Part shown: in pieces, positions 9,039 to 17,486 of the stretch
Position numbering within the stretch: position 1 is the first letter of the stretch
Layout: the number at the start of each line of letters is the position of its first letter
Source: an uncultured Sphingomonas sp.
Lineage (GTDB): Bacteria > Pseudomonadota > Alphaproteobacteria > Sphingomonadales > Sphingomonadaceae
Direction: 5' to 3'
Assembly: GCF_937871615.1 (NCBI RefSeq)
Contig: NZ_CALMPA010000022.1
Location: 62,001 to 126,000, forward strand
Length of the DNA: 64,000 nucleotides
Program-made: the position numbers and the translations under genes
The notes under the pieces: generated by a model
What the model was told of the DNA's origin: nothing
What the model saw: only the letters and a program-made list of their open reading frames with translations
Database searches by the model: none

Positions 9039-9062
9039 GGCCCCGCCCGCCGCGGCGGGGCC
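9039..9062 (+). terminator. Intergenic GC hairpin after the M14 gene
   Basis: Perfect 9-bp inverted repeat GGCCCCGCC (9039-9047) / GGCGGGGCC (9054-9062) with a 6-base loop, six bases after the M14 stop. There is no T-run, so it may attenuate or stabilise the 3' end rather than fully terminate; the amidohydrolase starts 31 bases later. Confidence 0.5.
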
Positions 9063-9093
9063 ATGACCTATCCGAATAAGGGGGAGGAAAAGA

Positions 9094-10440
9094 ATGAAGG
9101 CCAATTGGATCGCGCTGGCGGGGGCCGCCGTGCTGCTGGGGGTGTCCGGCACGGCGATGGCGCAGGCGGATAGCGTGCTTGCGCCCAAGGCGGAACAGGC
9201 GGCGGATCGCTGGACGATCATTCACGCCGGCACCCTGATGACGGAGGCCGGCAAGCCGCTGGCGCGCGATGCCAGCATCATCGTGAAGAACGGCGTGATC
9301 GACGCGGTGCGACCCGGATTCGTCGGCGCGGAGGCGATCGGTGGCGGTGTCGCGCCGGGCAGCGTGGCGATCGTGGAACTGCGCGACAAGTTCGTCATGG
9401 CCGGGCTGATCGACGCGCATGTTCATATCGGCTTCGGCAATTGGAGCGCGGCGCTCCAGAATGCGCGCGAGAAGGTGTTCGGCGGCGCCACCACGGTGCG
9501 CGATGCGGGTAGCCTGCCCGAGGTGATCTTCCCGCTGCGCGATGCGATCAACAAGGGGCTGGCTGTCGGCCCGCGCATCCTCGCATCGGGCGCGCCGCTC
9601 ACCACCACCGGGGGGCATGGCGATTTCCGCAACGGCAACTTCCAGGCCTCGCTCGCGCCGCCCGCCTTTTCCAGCGGCGTGTGCGATGGTGTCGGCGAAT
9701 GCGAAAAGATCACGCGCCGGCAGATCCAGCTTGGCGCCGATCAGATCAAGATCATCGACACAGCCGGCGTGGTGGATGACAGCTATACCGGCCTCGATCA
9801 GCAATTCACCGATGCCGAATTGCACGCGATCGTCGATGCATCGCATCTGATGAAGCGCAAGGTGATGGCGCACGCGATCGGCGCGGACGGCATCAAGGCG
9901 GCGGTGCGCGCGGGCGTCGATTCGGTCGAGCATGGCAATTACCTCGACGATGAAGGCGCGAAACTGATGAAGGAGCGCGGCACCTATCTCGTCCCGACGC
10001 TCGAAGCGCCGACCGACGTGCTGCGCCGGGTCGAGCATCCCAAGCCCGGCGATCGCCCGATCAGCGACAATACGCGCCGCAAGGTGCTCGGTATGCCCGA
10101 GGCGCAGCCCGGCGGCATCGGGCGGCAGGTGAAGGTCGCGCTGCGCAACGGCGTGAAGATCGCGGTCGGCACCGATTTCGGCGGCACGCCCGGCGACGAG
10201 ATGGTGCTGCTCGTGCGGCAGGGCGGGATGACGCCGCTCGCGGCGTTGCGCGCGGTGACGCTCACCAACGCCGAATTGCTCGGCATCTCCACCACCACCG
10301 GGACGATCGAGCCGGGCAAATCGGCCGATATCGTCGCGTTCGACGGCAATCCGATCGACGAGATCGAAGCCGCCACCCGCGTGGTGTACGTCATGTCGCA
10401 GGGGCATCAGTTCAAGGCGCCGGGATATCGGCTTCCCTGA
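9094..10440 (+). CDS. Exported metal-dependent amidohydrolase (imidazolonepropionase-like / Xaa-Pro dipeptidase-type)
   Basis: 448 residues with signal peptide ending near GTAMAQA. Amidohydrolase-superfamily layout: small beta domain with IIVKNGVIDAVRPG; metal-binding DAHVHIG (His109, His111); a probable bridging-residue segment GADQIKIIDTAGV; KVMAHAIGADGIKAAVRAGVDSVEHG with further metal His; VGTDFGGTPGDE carrying the catalytic Asp; and the closing GTIEPGKSADIVAFDGNP. Exported members of this subfamily hydrolyse dipeptides such as Xaa-Pro or acyl-amino acids. With the M14 peptidase upstream and receptors on both sides, dipeptide cleavage is the best guess. RBS GGGGGAGG precedes the ATG. Exact substrate unknown. 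Confidence 0.85.
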   Translation: MKANWIALAGAAVLLGVSGTAMAQADSVLAPKAEQAADRWTIIHAGTLMTEAGKPLARDASIIVKNGVIDAVRPGFVGAEAIGGGVAPGSVAIVELRDKFVMAGLIDAHVHIGFGNWSAALQNAREKVFGGATTVRDAGSLPEVIFPLRDAINKGLAVGPRILASGAPLTTTGGHGDFRNGNFQASLAPPAFSSGVCDGVGECEKITRRQIQLGADQIKIIDTAGVVDDSYTGLDQQFTDAELHAIVDASHLMKRKVMAHAIGADGIKAAVRAGVDSVEHGNYLDDEGAKLMKERGTYLVPTLEAPTDVLRRVEHPKPGDRPISDNTRRKVLGMPEAQPGGIGRQVKVALRNGVKIAVGTDFGGTPGDEMVLLVRQGGMTPLAALRAVTLTNAELLGISTTTGTIEPGKSADIVAFDGNPIDEIEAATRVVYVMSQGHQFKAPGYRLP

Positions 10441-10819
10441 CGCGCCGAGTTGACGGGCGCGGCGGCGGCATCCCCGCGTCGCCGCGCCGGTTGGCGGCGC
10501 GCGCCCTATGATCGGGCGGCGCGCCTTTGCGTCGGCGACTCGTTGCGCGTCGCGGCGCAAGCAAAATCGTTGGCAAGCGGCGAATTGCTTAGAAATTGAA
10601 CGAACTGTGCGCGGTTGAGCGCAAGTATTCGACAGAATCTGTTTTCCCAGCGGCTGTTAAAGCCCGATTATGCCATCGGCTCTCGTAGTCATTGCTCCCG
10701 ATGTTGCGCGGATGACACGTAGTCGTTGCGAATTTCGCCGCGCACGGTTCGCGGCATTGACCAGGCGGCATTTGCAGGCGGATAGGACGCGACGCCAAAG
10801 TTCTGGAAGGATTCGTGAA
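10441..10819. other. Intergenic region upstream of the large TonB receptor
   Basis: About 380 bases. It starts with a hairpin (10456-10488) and then holds the leader of the receptor gene. The receptor frame is open back to 10670, but those residues are Arg-rich and non-conserved with no signal peptide at that end, so I treat them as untranslated. No clear promoter or operator is visible. Confidence 0.45.
10456..10488 (+). terminator. GC hairpin after the amidohydrolase gene
   Basis: Perfect 9-bp inverted repeat GGCGCGGCG (10456-10464) / CGCCGCGCC (10480-10488), 15-base loop, 15 bases after the stop codon. No T-tract, so Rho-independent function is uncertain. Confidence 0.42.
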
Positions 10820-13800
10820 ATGATGGGTAACACCCTCTTTTCCGGGCGCCATCCGTGTGTGCGTCCCATGTTGCTTGCCGGTATCGCGGTCAGCGCGATA
10901 CTTTCATCCCAAACCGTATTTGCTCAAACAAACCAGCCGGCGGGCGCCCCGCAAACGGCGAACGCCGCCCCGCCGCCGACCGATAGCACCACGCAAAACG
11001 ATGTGGTGGTAACCGCGTCGCGCATTTCCCAGTCGGCGATCACGGCGCAGCCGGCGGAATCGCTCAGCGCGATCGAGATCACCAAGCGCGGCTATACCAA
11101 TCTTGGTTCGGCGTTGCAGGAATTGCCGGTGTTCAGCGTTCCCGCGAACAGCCCGGTTGGCAGCCAGGGTACGTTTGGTGCGGGGCAAACCTTCGTCAAC
11201 ATGTACAATCTCGGGCCGCAGCGCACGCTCACGCTCGTCAACGGCAATCGTTTCGTGACGACGGCGAGTTCCTCGCTTTTCGGCGTGGTGGCGGGCAGCC
11301 CGGTCGATTTCGCCACGCTGCCGACCAATCTTGTCGAGCGGATCGAAACGGTTTCGGTGGGCGGCGCGCCGATTTACGGCTCCGATGCGATTGCCGGCAC
11401 CGTCAACGTCATCCTCAAGAAGAATTATGACGGGCTGGAACTGAATGGCCAGAACGGCATATCGCAAAAGGGCGATGGCGGTGATTACAATGTCTCGCTT
11501 CTGGCGGGCAAGAATTTCTCGGAAGGGCGCGGCAACATCACGTTGAGCGTTCAATATGACAAGCAGAACGGCATCCCCACGTCCGATCGCTTCTTCACCA
11601 GTGCTGACGGGCCGTTCTATACGACCGCGCCGCCGAAGCTCGCCTATCGCCAGCAGCTTTATTACGGCGGGCAGCGTTACAACGTCTTCACCAATACTGG
11701 TATGCCGCTGGTGGGTGATGATGTGCCGATCTATGCCGGGCAGGCTATTGCCTCGGTAACCGATGCGCAGGGGCGCCCGCTGGTGTTTGGCGGCGATGGG
11801 CGGCTGAGGCCGTTCGTCAACGGGGCGCTGACCGGAAACGGGCTGATCCAGGCCGGGGGCGATGGCTTCCGCATCCGCGATTACGATAATTTCCTTACCG
11901 ACAGCAATCGCTTGTCGGTGACGGCGCTGTTCCATTACGATTTCACCGATCACGTCCGCTTTTCGGGAGAGGCGTGGTATGGCCGCACGGTCGCGACCAA
12001 TTTGCGCGCCCAGCCGTTCTACAACACCGCCTTGTTCGCGAACGCCGGAGAGACGAACGGCAACCTCATCATGAGCACGGCGAATCCGTATCTCAGCGCC
12101 GCCGATCGCACCACGATCATCAACAGTCTTGTCGCGAATGGCGCCGATCCAAGCACCTTCTATCTGGCGCGCGCCAATACCGATCTTTCGACCGGCAGCT
12201 TCAGGACGGAATCGAATCTGTATCGCTTCGTCGGCGGGTTCGATGGCGATTTCAATCTCGGCGATCGCAATTTCACCTGGGAAGTGAAGGCGAATTACGG
12301 CCAATCCAATTCAAAGACCACCGCGCGCGAAGTCGTCACCCAGAATTTCTATAACGCGCTCAATGCGACGACTGATGCGAGCGGCAATATCATCTGCACG
12401 CCCGGCTATACGAACGCGGCGATCCCGACGCTCAGTTCCACCTGCGCGCCGCTGGATGTCTTTGGCGTCAATCAGGCGAGCAAGGCGGCGCTGAATTACA
12501 TCACCGCGATCGCCACGCCGCGCCAGGTGAACAAGCAGTTCGACTTTATCGCCGACATCAAGGGCTCGATCGTAAAATTGCCCGCCGGTGACGTGAAATT
12601 CGTGCTGGGTTACGAGCATCGTTACGAATCGACCAATTTCAAGCCCGGCGCATTTTACTTCGGGCATGACAATGGCGATGGCACGCGGAGCCAATATGGC
12701 AATATCATACCGATAGATCCCGTGGCCGGCTCATATTATACCAATGAAGGTTTCGGCGAGCTGAACATTCCGCTGGTATCGCCATCAATGAACGTGCCGC
12801 TGATCTACAGCATGGAGCTGCAAGGTGCCGCGCGCTACGTCAAGAACAGCATGACTGGCGGATTCTGGTCCTACACCGGCGGCGGAAAATATTCGCCCGT
12901 CAACGGGCTTACGTTGCGTGGCAATTATACCAGATCGTTCCGCGCGCCGGCGATCACGGAATTGTTCGCGCCGACCGGGCAGGTGTTCAGCCTCGCCAAT
13001 GATCCGTGCGATCAGCGTTATATCACCGGCGGCCCCGATCCCAGCCGCCGCGCCGCCAATTGCGCCGCCGCCGGAATCCCCGCGGGCTTTACATCAAATG
13101 TCGTGAACTACACCGCCAAGGGCCTGAGCGGCGGAAACCCCGCGCTGCAAAATGAGATCGGCAACAGCTGGACGGCGGGCGGCGTTTTCCAGCCGACGTT
13201 CATTCCCGGCCTGCGGCTGTCGGCGGATTATGTCCATATTGATATCAAGAACGAGATCGCGTCCCTGTCGCTGACCGACGTGATGGACGCCTGCTACGAT
13301 TCGACCAATTATCCCAACAGCCCGTATTGCAGCACGTTCGTCCGCAATGCGGCGGGGCAGGTGACCTCATTTGCAACGAGCAGCTACAATATCGGTATCG
13401 AGCGTTTCAAAGGCATCCAGTCTTCGCTGAGTTATCGGCTGCCGCTCGAACGGCTCGGCATGTCTCCCAATGCGGGCGCGATTTCGCTCGGCGTGAACTA
13501 TCTCCACACGATCCAGCATTATTACAAGGTCGGCAGCGGGGATATACAATATACCGTTGGCACGATCGCGGAGCCTAAGGATAATTTCACCGCCAATCTG
13601 AATTATGATAACGGCGGCTTCAACTTCATGTGGCAGACGATTTATAACGGCCCTGCCCGCGTGGACGTGAATGTGCCTTCGACCACCTATCAATATCCGC
13701 GCTTCGGCAGCTATGTGACGTTCAATAGCTCGATCGGATATGATTTCACGAACAAGTTCAACGTGCGATTCATCGTGAACAACGTCGCCAACAGATCGGT

Positions 13801-13897
13801 TCCGTTCCCCTATAGGCTGGGCGATACCGGACAGGCACGTTTCTACGATGCGATCATGGGCCGATATTTCCGCGTGAATTTCGGTTTCAAATTCTGA
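10820..13897 (+). CDS. Large TonB-dependent outer-membrane receptor
   Basis: 1025 residues, larger than the other three receptors here. ATG 10820 lies nine bases after GGAAGG. The signal sequence (LLAGIAVSAILSSQTVFAQ) follows a ~20-residue lead, then a Pro/Ala-rich linker, the NDVVVTASR TonB-box-like segment, a plug with SALQELPVFSVPANSPVG, FVNMYNLGPQRTLTLVNGNRF and ERIETVSVGGAPIYGSDAIAGTVNVIL, and a long barrel ending FRVNFGFKF with terminal Phe. The plug type (LVNGNR, YGSDAIAGTVN) is that of the long receptors linked to peptide or glycan uptake. It follows the M14/amidohydrolase genes on the same strand and is probably the matching importer. Confidence 0.92.
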   Translation: MMGNTLFSGRHPCVRPMLLAGIAVSAILSSQTVFAQTNQPAGAPQTANAAPPPTDSTTQNDVVVTASRISQSAITAQPAESLSAIEITKRGYTNLGSALQELPVFSVPANSPVGSQGTFGAGQTFVNMYNLGPQRTLTLVNGNRFVTTASSSLFGVVAGSPVDFATLPTNLVERIETVSVGGAPIYGSDAIAGTVNVILKKNYDGLELNGQNGISQKGDGGDYNVSLLAGKNFSEGRGNITLSVQYDKQNGIPTSDRFFTSADGPFYTTAPPKLAYRQQLYYGGQRYNVFTNTGMPLVGDDVPIYAGQAIASVTDAQGRPLVFGGDGRLRPFVNGALTGNGLIQAGGDGFRIRDYDNFLTDSNRLSVTALFHYDFTDHVRFSGEAWYGRTVATNLRAQPFYNTALFANAGETNGNLIMSTANPYLSAADRTTIINSLVANGADPSTFYLARANTDLSTGSFRTESNLYRFVGGFDGDFNLGDRNFTWEVKANYGQSNSKTTAREVVTQNFYNALNATTDASGNIICTPGYTNAAIPTLSSTCAPLDVFGVNQASKAALNYITAIATPRQVNKQFDFIADIKGSIVKLPAGDVKFVLGYEHRYESTNFKPGAFYFGHDNGDGTRSQYGNIIPIDPVAGSYYTNEGFGELNIPLVSPSMNVPLIYSMELQGAARYVKNSMTGGFWSYTGGGKYSPVNGLTLRGNYTRSFRAPAITELFAPTGQVFSLANDPCDQRYITGGPDPSRRAANCAAAGIPAGFTSNVVNYTAKGLSGGNPALQNEIGNSWTAGGVFQPTFIPGLRLSADYVHIDIKNEIASLSLTDVMDACYDSTNYPNSPYCSTFVRNAAGQVTSFATSSYNIGIERFKGIQSSLSYRLPLERLGMSPNAGAISLGVNYLHTIQHYYKVGSGDIQYTVGTIAEPKDNFTANLNYDNGGFNFMWQTIYNGPARVDVNVPSTTYQYPRFGSYVTFNSSIGYDFTNKFNVRFIVNNVANRSVPFPYRLGDTGQARFYDAIMGRYFRVNFGFKF

Positions 13898-13917
13898 CGT
13901 TTATCAGTTGATCGCAG

Positions 13918-13945
13918 CGGGCGCCTCGAATGTTCGGGGCGCCCG
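13918..13945. terminator. Hairpin between convergent genes
   Basis: Perfect 8-bp inverted repeat CGGGCGCC (13918-13925) / GGCGCCCG (13938-13945) with a 12-base loop, between the receptor stop and the convergent end of the catabolic operon. It can fold from either strand; no long T-run follows. Confidence 0.48.
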
Positions 13946-13991
13946 TTGATCCGCCGGCGATATTGCCGCGCACGTCCCCCGCGCAGCAGGA

Positions 13992-14354
13992 TCAGAGCGT
14001 CGTGAAGCTCTTGCTGGTGATCCGCCAGCCGCTTTCATCCTCGATCAGGTGAAAGCGATCGAGAAATTCGAAACGCCCGGCGAAATTGAACGAATGGACC
14101 GCCCCGGCGGCGACCCGCCCGTTGACCGTCAGTTCGATCACATTCGCCGAAAAGTCGGTGTGGTCGATGCCCGCCGCCGCGATCCCGGCCACATCGTCGA
14201 GAAACGGCGCCGGCCCACCGACCAGCAATTTGCCGTCGAGATCGCCCGCCATCACGGCCTGCGGATGAAAGCAGCGCGTGAGCAGATCGCGATCGAGCCT
14301 TTTGCAGCCCTCGGCATAAGCATCGAGCACGTCGCGCGGGGTGGAGAAGCTCAT
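13992..14354 (-). CDS. NTF2/SnoaL-like protein (putative lumazine-binding family), last gene of the Hpa operon
   Basis: 120 residues, cytoplasmic, with the cone-shaped alpha+beta NTF2-like pattern: DVLDAYAEGCKRLDRDLLTRCFHPQAVMAGDLDG at the N-terminus, then strands with VNGRVAAGAVHSFNF and FLDRFHLIEDESGWRITSKSF at the end. The family includes isomerases, dehydratases and binding proteins; no catalytic residue set is diagnostic here. It sits 31 bases downstream of the aldolase gene and closes the 13-gene operon. A small helper of the lower pathway is possible but unproven. Confidence 0.62.
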   Translation of the reverse strand: MSFSTPRDVLDAYAEGCKRLDRDLLTRCFHPQAVMAGDLDGKLLVGGPAPFLDDVAGIAAAGIDHTDFSANVIELTVNGRVAAGAVHSFNFAGRFEFLDRFHLIEDESGWRITSKSFTTL

Positions 14355-14385
14355 GGGGTTTCCTTCTCAGATGGAGGGGCGGCGC

Positions 14386-15156
14386 TCATCGTGAAGTGCC
14401 GAGGGAAAGAACCTGGGCGCGCAGCGCCTCGCTGCCGCGCGCGAGCAGCCCGACATCGGTGCCGATCGACACGAAGCATAGCCCTGCGCCCAGCCGGGCG
14501 GCGGCGTCTTCGGCATCGAGCGCGAAGATGCCGGCGGCCTTGCCCGTCCGTGCGATGCGCGCGATCGCGTCACTGATCGCCGCCTGCACCGCCGGATGGC
14601 GCGGCGCGCCGAGATGGCCGAGCGCCGCCGAAAGATCGCCCGGCCCGATGAAGATCGCGTCCACCCCGTCCACCGCCGCGATTTCCTCGATCGCATCCAG
14701 CCCGGCGCGGCTTTCGATCTGCACGATCAGGCAATGCTCCTCGTGCGTGCGCATCAGATAATCGCTTTGCCGCCCGAAGCCGGAGGCGCGGCTGGTGGCG
14801 CTCGCCACGCCGCGGATGCCGTGCGGCGGGAAGCGCATCGCGGAAACCGCGAGCCGCGCCTGATCTGCGCTTTCCACCATCGGGATCATCAGCGTGCGAA
14901 AGCCGATATCGAGATATTGCTTGATGATCGCCGGATCGCACAGCGGCGGGCGCACGATCGGCTCGATCGGATAAGGCGCCACCGCCTGCAATTGCGCAAG
15001 CAGTGTGGGCAAAGTGTTCGGCGCGTGTTCGGCATCGAACAGCAGCCAGTCATAGCCCGCACCGGCGCAGATTTCGGCGGTATAGGCGTTGGCGAGCGCC
15101 TGCCACAGCCCGAGTTGCGGGCGACCGGCGGCGATGGCGTGTTTGAAGCGGTTCAT
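14386..15156 (-). CDS. hpaI: HpaI/HpcH-family aldolase (4-hydroxy-2-oxoheptane-1,7-dioate aldolase)
   Basis: 256 residues of the class II metal-dependent aldolase family. [67 protein letters not shown] and [37 protein letters not shown] show the Arg (IVRP), metal-binding Glu (QIES) and Asp (GPGD) positions. The enzyme cleaves 4-hydroxy-2-oxoheptanedioate to pyruvate and succinate semialdehyde, the last step of homoprotocatechuate degradation. ATG 15156 overlaps the hydratase stop by 4 bases, showing translational coupling; the longer upstream frame is read-through of hpaH's antiphase. Confidence 0.88.
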   Translation of the reverse strand: MNRFKHAIAAGRPQLGLWQALANAYTAEICAGAGYDWLLFDAEHAPNTLPTLLAQLQAVAPYPIEPIVRPPLCDPAIIKQYLDIGFRTLMIPMVESADQARLAVSAMRFPPHGIRGVASATSRASGFGRQSDYLMRTHEEHCLIVQIESRAGLDAIEEIAAVDGVDAIFIGPGDLSAALGHLGAPRHPAVQAAISDAIARIARTGKAAGIFALDAEDAAARLGAGLCFVSIGTDVGLLARGSEALRAQVLSLGTSR

Positions 15157-15959
15157 GCGAAGCCCAATGCAATCGCGCCGAGCGCGCCGTAATCGACGTG
15201 GAAATGATCCCCCGCGCGCGCGGGGATCGGCGCGGTGAAGCTGCCGCCGAGCACGATCTCGCCCGCTTCCAGCCGCTGGCCGTACGGCGCGAGCTTGTTC
15301 GCCAGCCAGGCGACGCCGCGCGCGGGATGATTGAGCACCGCCGCCGCCACGCCCGATTCCTCGATCACGCCGTTGCGATACATCAGCGCCGAAACCCAGC
15401 GCAGGTCGATCGCCTCGGGCCGCACCGGGCGACCGCCCAGCACGATCCCGGCGTTGGCGGCATTGTCGGCGATCGTATCGAATACCTTGCGGGTCACGCC
15501 GCTGGCGCGATCGGTGCGCTCGATCCGCGCGTCGATGATCTCGATCGCGGGGGTCACCCAGGCGGTGGCCTCCAGCGCGTCGAACAAGGTGCAATCCGGC
15601 CCTTCGAGCGGCGATTTCAGGATGAAGGCCAGTTCCACCTCCACGCGCGGCTCGATGAAGCGGTCGATCGGGATATCGCGCCCCTCCTCGAACCGCATGT
15701 CATCGAGCAGCGCGCCATAATCCGGCTCCTCCACGTTCGACGAACGCTGCATCGCGCGGCTGGTGAGGCCGATCTTGTGCCCGATCAGCGAGCGCCCGCG
15801 CGCCAGCTTCGTCTCAACCCATGCGCGCTGGATCGCATAGCCGTCCGCGATCGTCATGTCCGGCCACGCGAGCGAGAATTGCCCGATCTGTTCGCGCGCG
15901 CGCTCGGCGGCATCGAGCCGCGCGGCGCAATCGGCGATCACGTCCGCCGGTAGGGTCAT
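15153..15959 (-). CDS. hpaH: 2-oxo-hept-4-ene-1,7-dioate hydratase
   Basis: 268 residues of the HpaH/MhpD hydratase branch of the fumarylacetoacetate-hydrolase superfamily. Recognisable segments are [33 protein letters not shown], the metal-ligand region [38 protein letters not shown] and the C-terminal [15 protein letters not shown]. It adds water to 2-oxohept-4-enedioate to give the aldolase substrate. It overlaps both neighbours by 4 bases (hpaF upstream, hpaI downstream). Length and motif order match E. coli HpaH; in isolation the pentenoate hydratase MhpD would be the alternative, but the operon settles it. Confidence 0.9.
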   Translation of the reverse strand: MTLPADVIADCAARLDAAERAREQIGQFSLAWPDMTIADGYAIQRAWVETKLARGRSLIGHKIGLTSRAMQRSSNVEEPDYGALLDDMRFEEGRDIPIDRFIEPRVEVELAFILKSPLEGPDCTLFDALEATAWVTPAIEIIDARIERTDRASGVTRKVFDTIADNAANAGIVLGGRPVRPEAIDLRWVSALMYRNGVIEESGVAAAVLNHPARGVAWLANKLAPYGQRLEAGEIVLGGSFTAPIPARAGDHFHVDYGALGAIALGFA

Positions 15960-16348
15960 GGCGCGCTCCGGAAACGGCGATGGATGTTATTGTGCTTGAA
16001 GCTGCCCGCCTCATCGGCTTCCTCGACATAGAGCGACAGCGCGAGATAGCGGCGCTCGAACAGATCGGCGAAATGCGCCTTCACCTGATCGAACAGCCGC
16101 GTGAAGAACGCCTGCTTGAACTCTGCCGGGCGACCGGCTCCCATCTTCACCGTGATGTTCACGAAAGCGTCATCCTCCTTGCCGTCGGCGATCACATAGT
16201 CGCTGAGCCTGATCGCGCGGACGCGGATGCCGCCCCATGGGAACACGCCGTCGGCATCGCGCATCGCGGCGGCGATCAGTTCGAGCAGCGCGCGAATGTC
16301 GGTCTCGCCCGCCAGATTGTCGGTCCATTCGACGATCGCATGGGCCAT
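15956..16348 (-). CDS. hpaF: 5-carboxymethyl-2-hydroxymuconate delta-isomerase
   Basis: 130 residues in the tautomerase-like CHMI family. It begins [16 protein letters not shown] uses the N-terminal Pro after Met removal in E. coli, and here residue 2 is Ala followed by His, a notable deviation. [30 protein letters not shown] and [26 protein letters not shown] match the rest of the fold. CHMI isomerises 5-carboxymethyl-2-hydroxymuconate before decarboxylation by HpaG. The ATG at 16348 shares one base with the dioxygenase stop (TGATG). Substituted proline makes activity less certain than family membership. Confidence 0.83.
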   Translation of the reverse strand: MAHAIVEWTDNLAGETDIRALLELIAAAMRDADGVFPWGGIRVRAIRLSDYVIADGKEDDAFVNITVKMGAGRPAEFKQAFFTRLFDQVKAHFADLFERRYLALSLYVEEADEAGSFKHNNIHRRFRSAP

Positions 16349-17166
16349 CACGCGATCTCCATCACGCCGATCGTGCAGCCGACCGCGAAGATCGGGATCG
16401 AGCGATAATGCCAGATCTCGCCCTTGCCGCGCGCGGCGGCGGCGCAGGCGATGAGCGTGCGGATCTCGAACCCGCCCTGTCCGGCATCGGCATAGGTTTC
16501 CGCGTCGGTATAAGCGGTCAGCGCGGCGCGGTCGTTGCGCGCCCAGCGATCGAGGAAATCGCGATCCCATGCCTCGTTCACCGTCCCGCTATCGGGCGTG
16601 CACGGCCAGTGCGAGATGCCGCCGGTGCAGATCAGCGCGATCCGCTCGGGCAGCGCGTCGGCGGCGCGGCGCAATGCCTCGCCGAACGCCCATGCGCGGG
16701 CAAGCGGGGTGAGCGGTGGCCCCTGGCAATTGATGTTCGCCGGAATGATCGTGAAGCGGTTGCCGGGATCGAGGAAGTGCAGCGGCACCATGATGCCGTG
16801 ATCGAAGCGCCATTCCTCGGCGAAGGCGACATCGCTCGTCTGCATCACCTGCGTGATGAGCCGGAGCGACAGTTCCGGATCGCCGCGGATCGTGCGCGGC
16901 GGGATGGCGAGCCACGCGGGATCCTCGATCGGCCCGTCATAGCTCTCCGCCATGCCGATCGCATAAGCGGGCATGTTGTTCATGAAGAAATTGGCGAAAT
17001 GCTCCGCCGCGACGACGATCACCGCATCGGGGCGCGTGGCCTCCAGCGCGATGCGCAGCCGATCGAACGCGGCATGGAATTGCGCGCGCATATCCGGATC
17101 GGCGCGCTCGGCGCGCCCGGTGATGCCCGGCGCGTGGCTGCATATTCCGGCGAAGACCAGGCTCAT
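16348..17166 (-). CDS. LigB-type class III extradiol dioxygenase, catalytic (beta) subunit
   Basis: 272 residues of the LigB superfamily. Likely Fe(II) ligands are His11 (GICSHAPG), His56 (VVAAEHFANFF) and Glu234 (GGFEIRT). His186 in TGGISHWP matches the catalytic base of LigB, and His123 (FDHGIMVPL) is also conserved. It is paired with a separate LigA-like small subunit immediately upstream, as in protocatechuate 4,5-dioxygenase. The surrounding hpaE/G/F/H/I genes instead predict 3,4-dihydroxyphenylacetate 2,3-cleavage. E. coli HpaD is also LigB-family but has no alpha subunit. Actual substrate (homoprotocatechuate vs protocatechuate) is inferred from context. Confidence 0.85.
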   Translation of the reverse strand: MSLVFAGICSHAPGITGRAERADPDMRAQFHAAFDRLRIALEATRPDAVIVVAAEHFANFFMNNMPAYAIGMAESYDGPIEDPAWLAIPPRTIRGDPELSLRLITQVMQTSDVAFAEEWRFDHGIMVPLHFLDPGNRFTIIPANINCQGPPLTPLARAWAFGEALRRAADALPERIALICTGGISHWPCTPDSGTVNEAWDRDFLDRWARNDRAALTAYTDAETYADAGQGGFEIRTLIACAAAARGKGEIWHYRSIPIFAVGCTIGVMEIA

Positions 17167-17486
17167 CCGGCGATCCTTTCGTGGGGCGCGCTGTGCATCG
17201 CGTAAATGCCCGCGCGGACCGGGCCGTGCTCGACGATCCCCCGGCGCATCCGATCGAGATAGTCGGACCATTCGATGCCGACGAGCGCGGCGAAATGCAT
17301 CAGCAACTGGCCGTTGACGCCCAGCACATAGAGCAGCCCGATATCGTGCGCGAGCACCGCGCCGCGCTCCTCGCCGGTCAGCCGGAACGGCTCGATCGCG
17401 GCGGCGGGATCGGCGCTGAACCGCGCCTGCAATTCCGGCTCGCGATTGAGCGCGAACATCAGCTTGGAAAGCGTATAGAGGCTCAT
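17163..17486 (-). CDS. LigA-type extradiol dioxygenase small (alpha) subunit
   Basis: 107 residues, all-helical, matching the alpha subunit of protocatechuate 4,5-dioxygenase (LigA family): LSKLMFALNREPELQARFSADPAAAIEPFRLTGEERGAVLAHDIGLLYVLGVNGQLLMHFAALVGI. In LigAB the alpha chain caps the active site on LigB and helps bind the substrate carboxylate. It overlaps the LigB-like gene by 4 bases and hpaG2 by 4 bases, so stoichiometric co-translation is likely. No metal ligands are expected in this chain. Confidence 0.85.
   Translation of the reverse strand: MSLYTLSKLMFALNREPELQARFSADPAAAIEPFRLTGEERGAVLAHDIGLLYVLGVNGQLLMHFAALVGIEWSDYLDRMRRGIVEHGPVRAGIYAMHSAPHERIAG

Noticed and set aside
6300-9221. 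973-codon frame antisense to the M14 peptidase
   Set aside because: Composition dominated by Arg, Ile, His and Ala with no domain; the plus strand shows clear M14 motifs, so this is a shadow.
10670-10819. 50-residue N-terminal extension of the large TonB receptor
   Set aside because: Arg-rich and without a signal peptide; GGAAGG followed by ATG 10820 gives a normal exported receptor.
16348-17486. Calling the LigA/LigB-like pair protocatechuate 4,5-dioxygenase (ligAB)
   Set aside because: Neighbouring genes are those of homoprotocatechuate cleavage, and no LigC, LigI, LigJ or LigK homologues are nearby; substrate left open.
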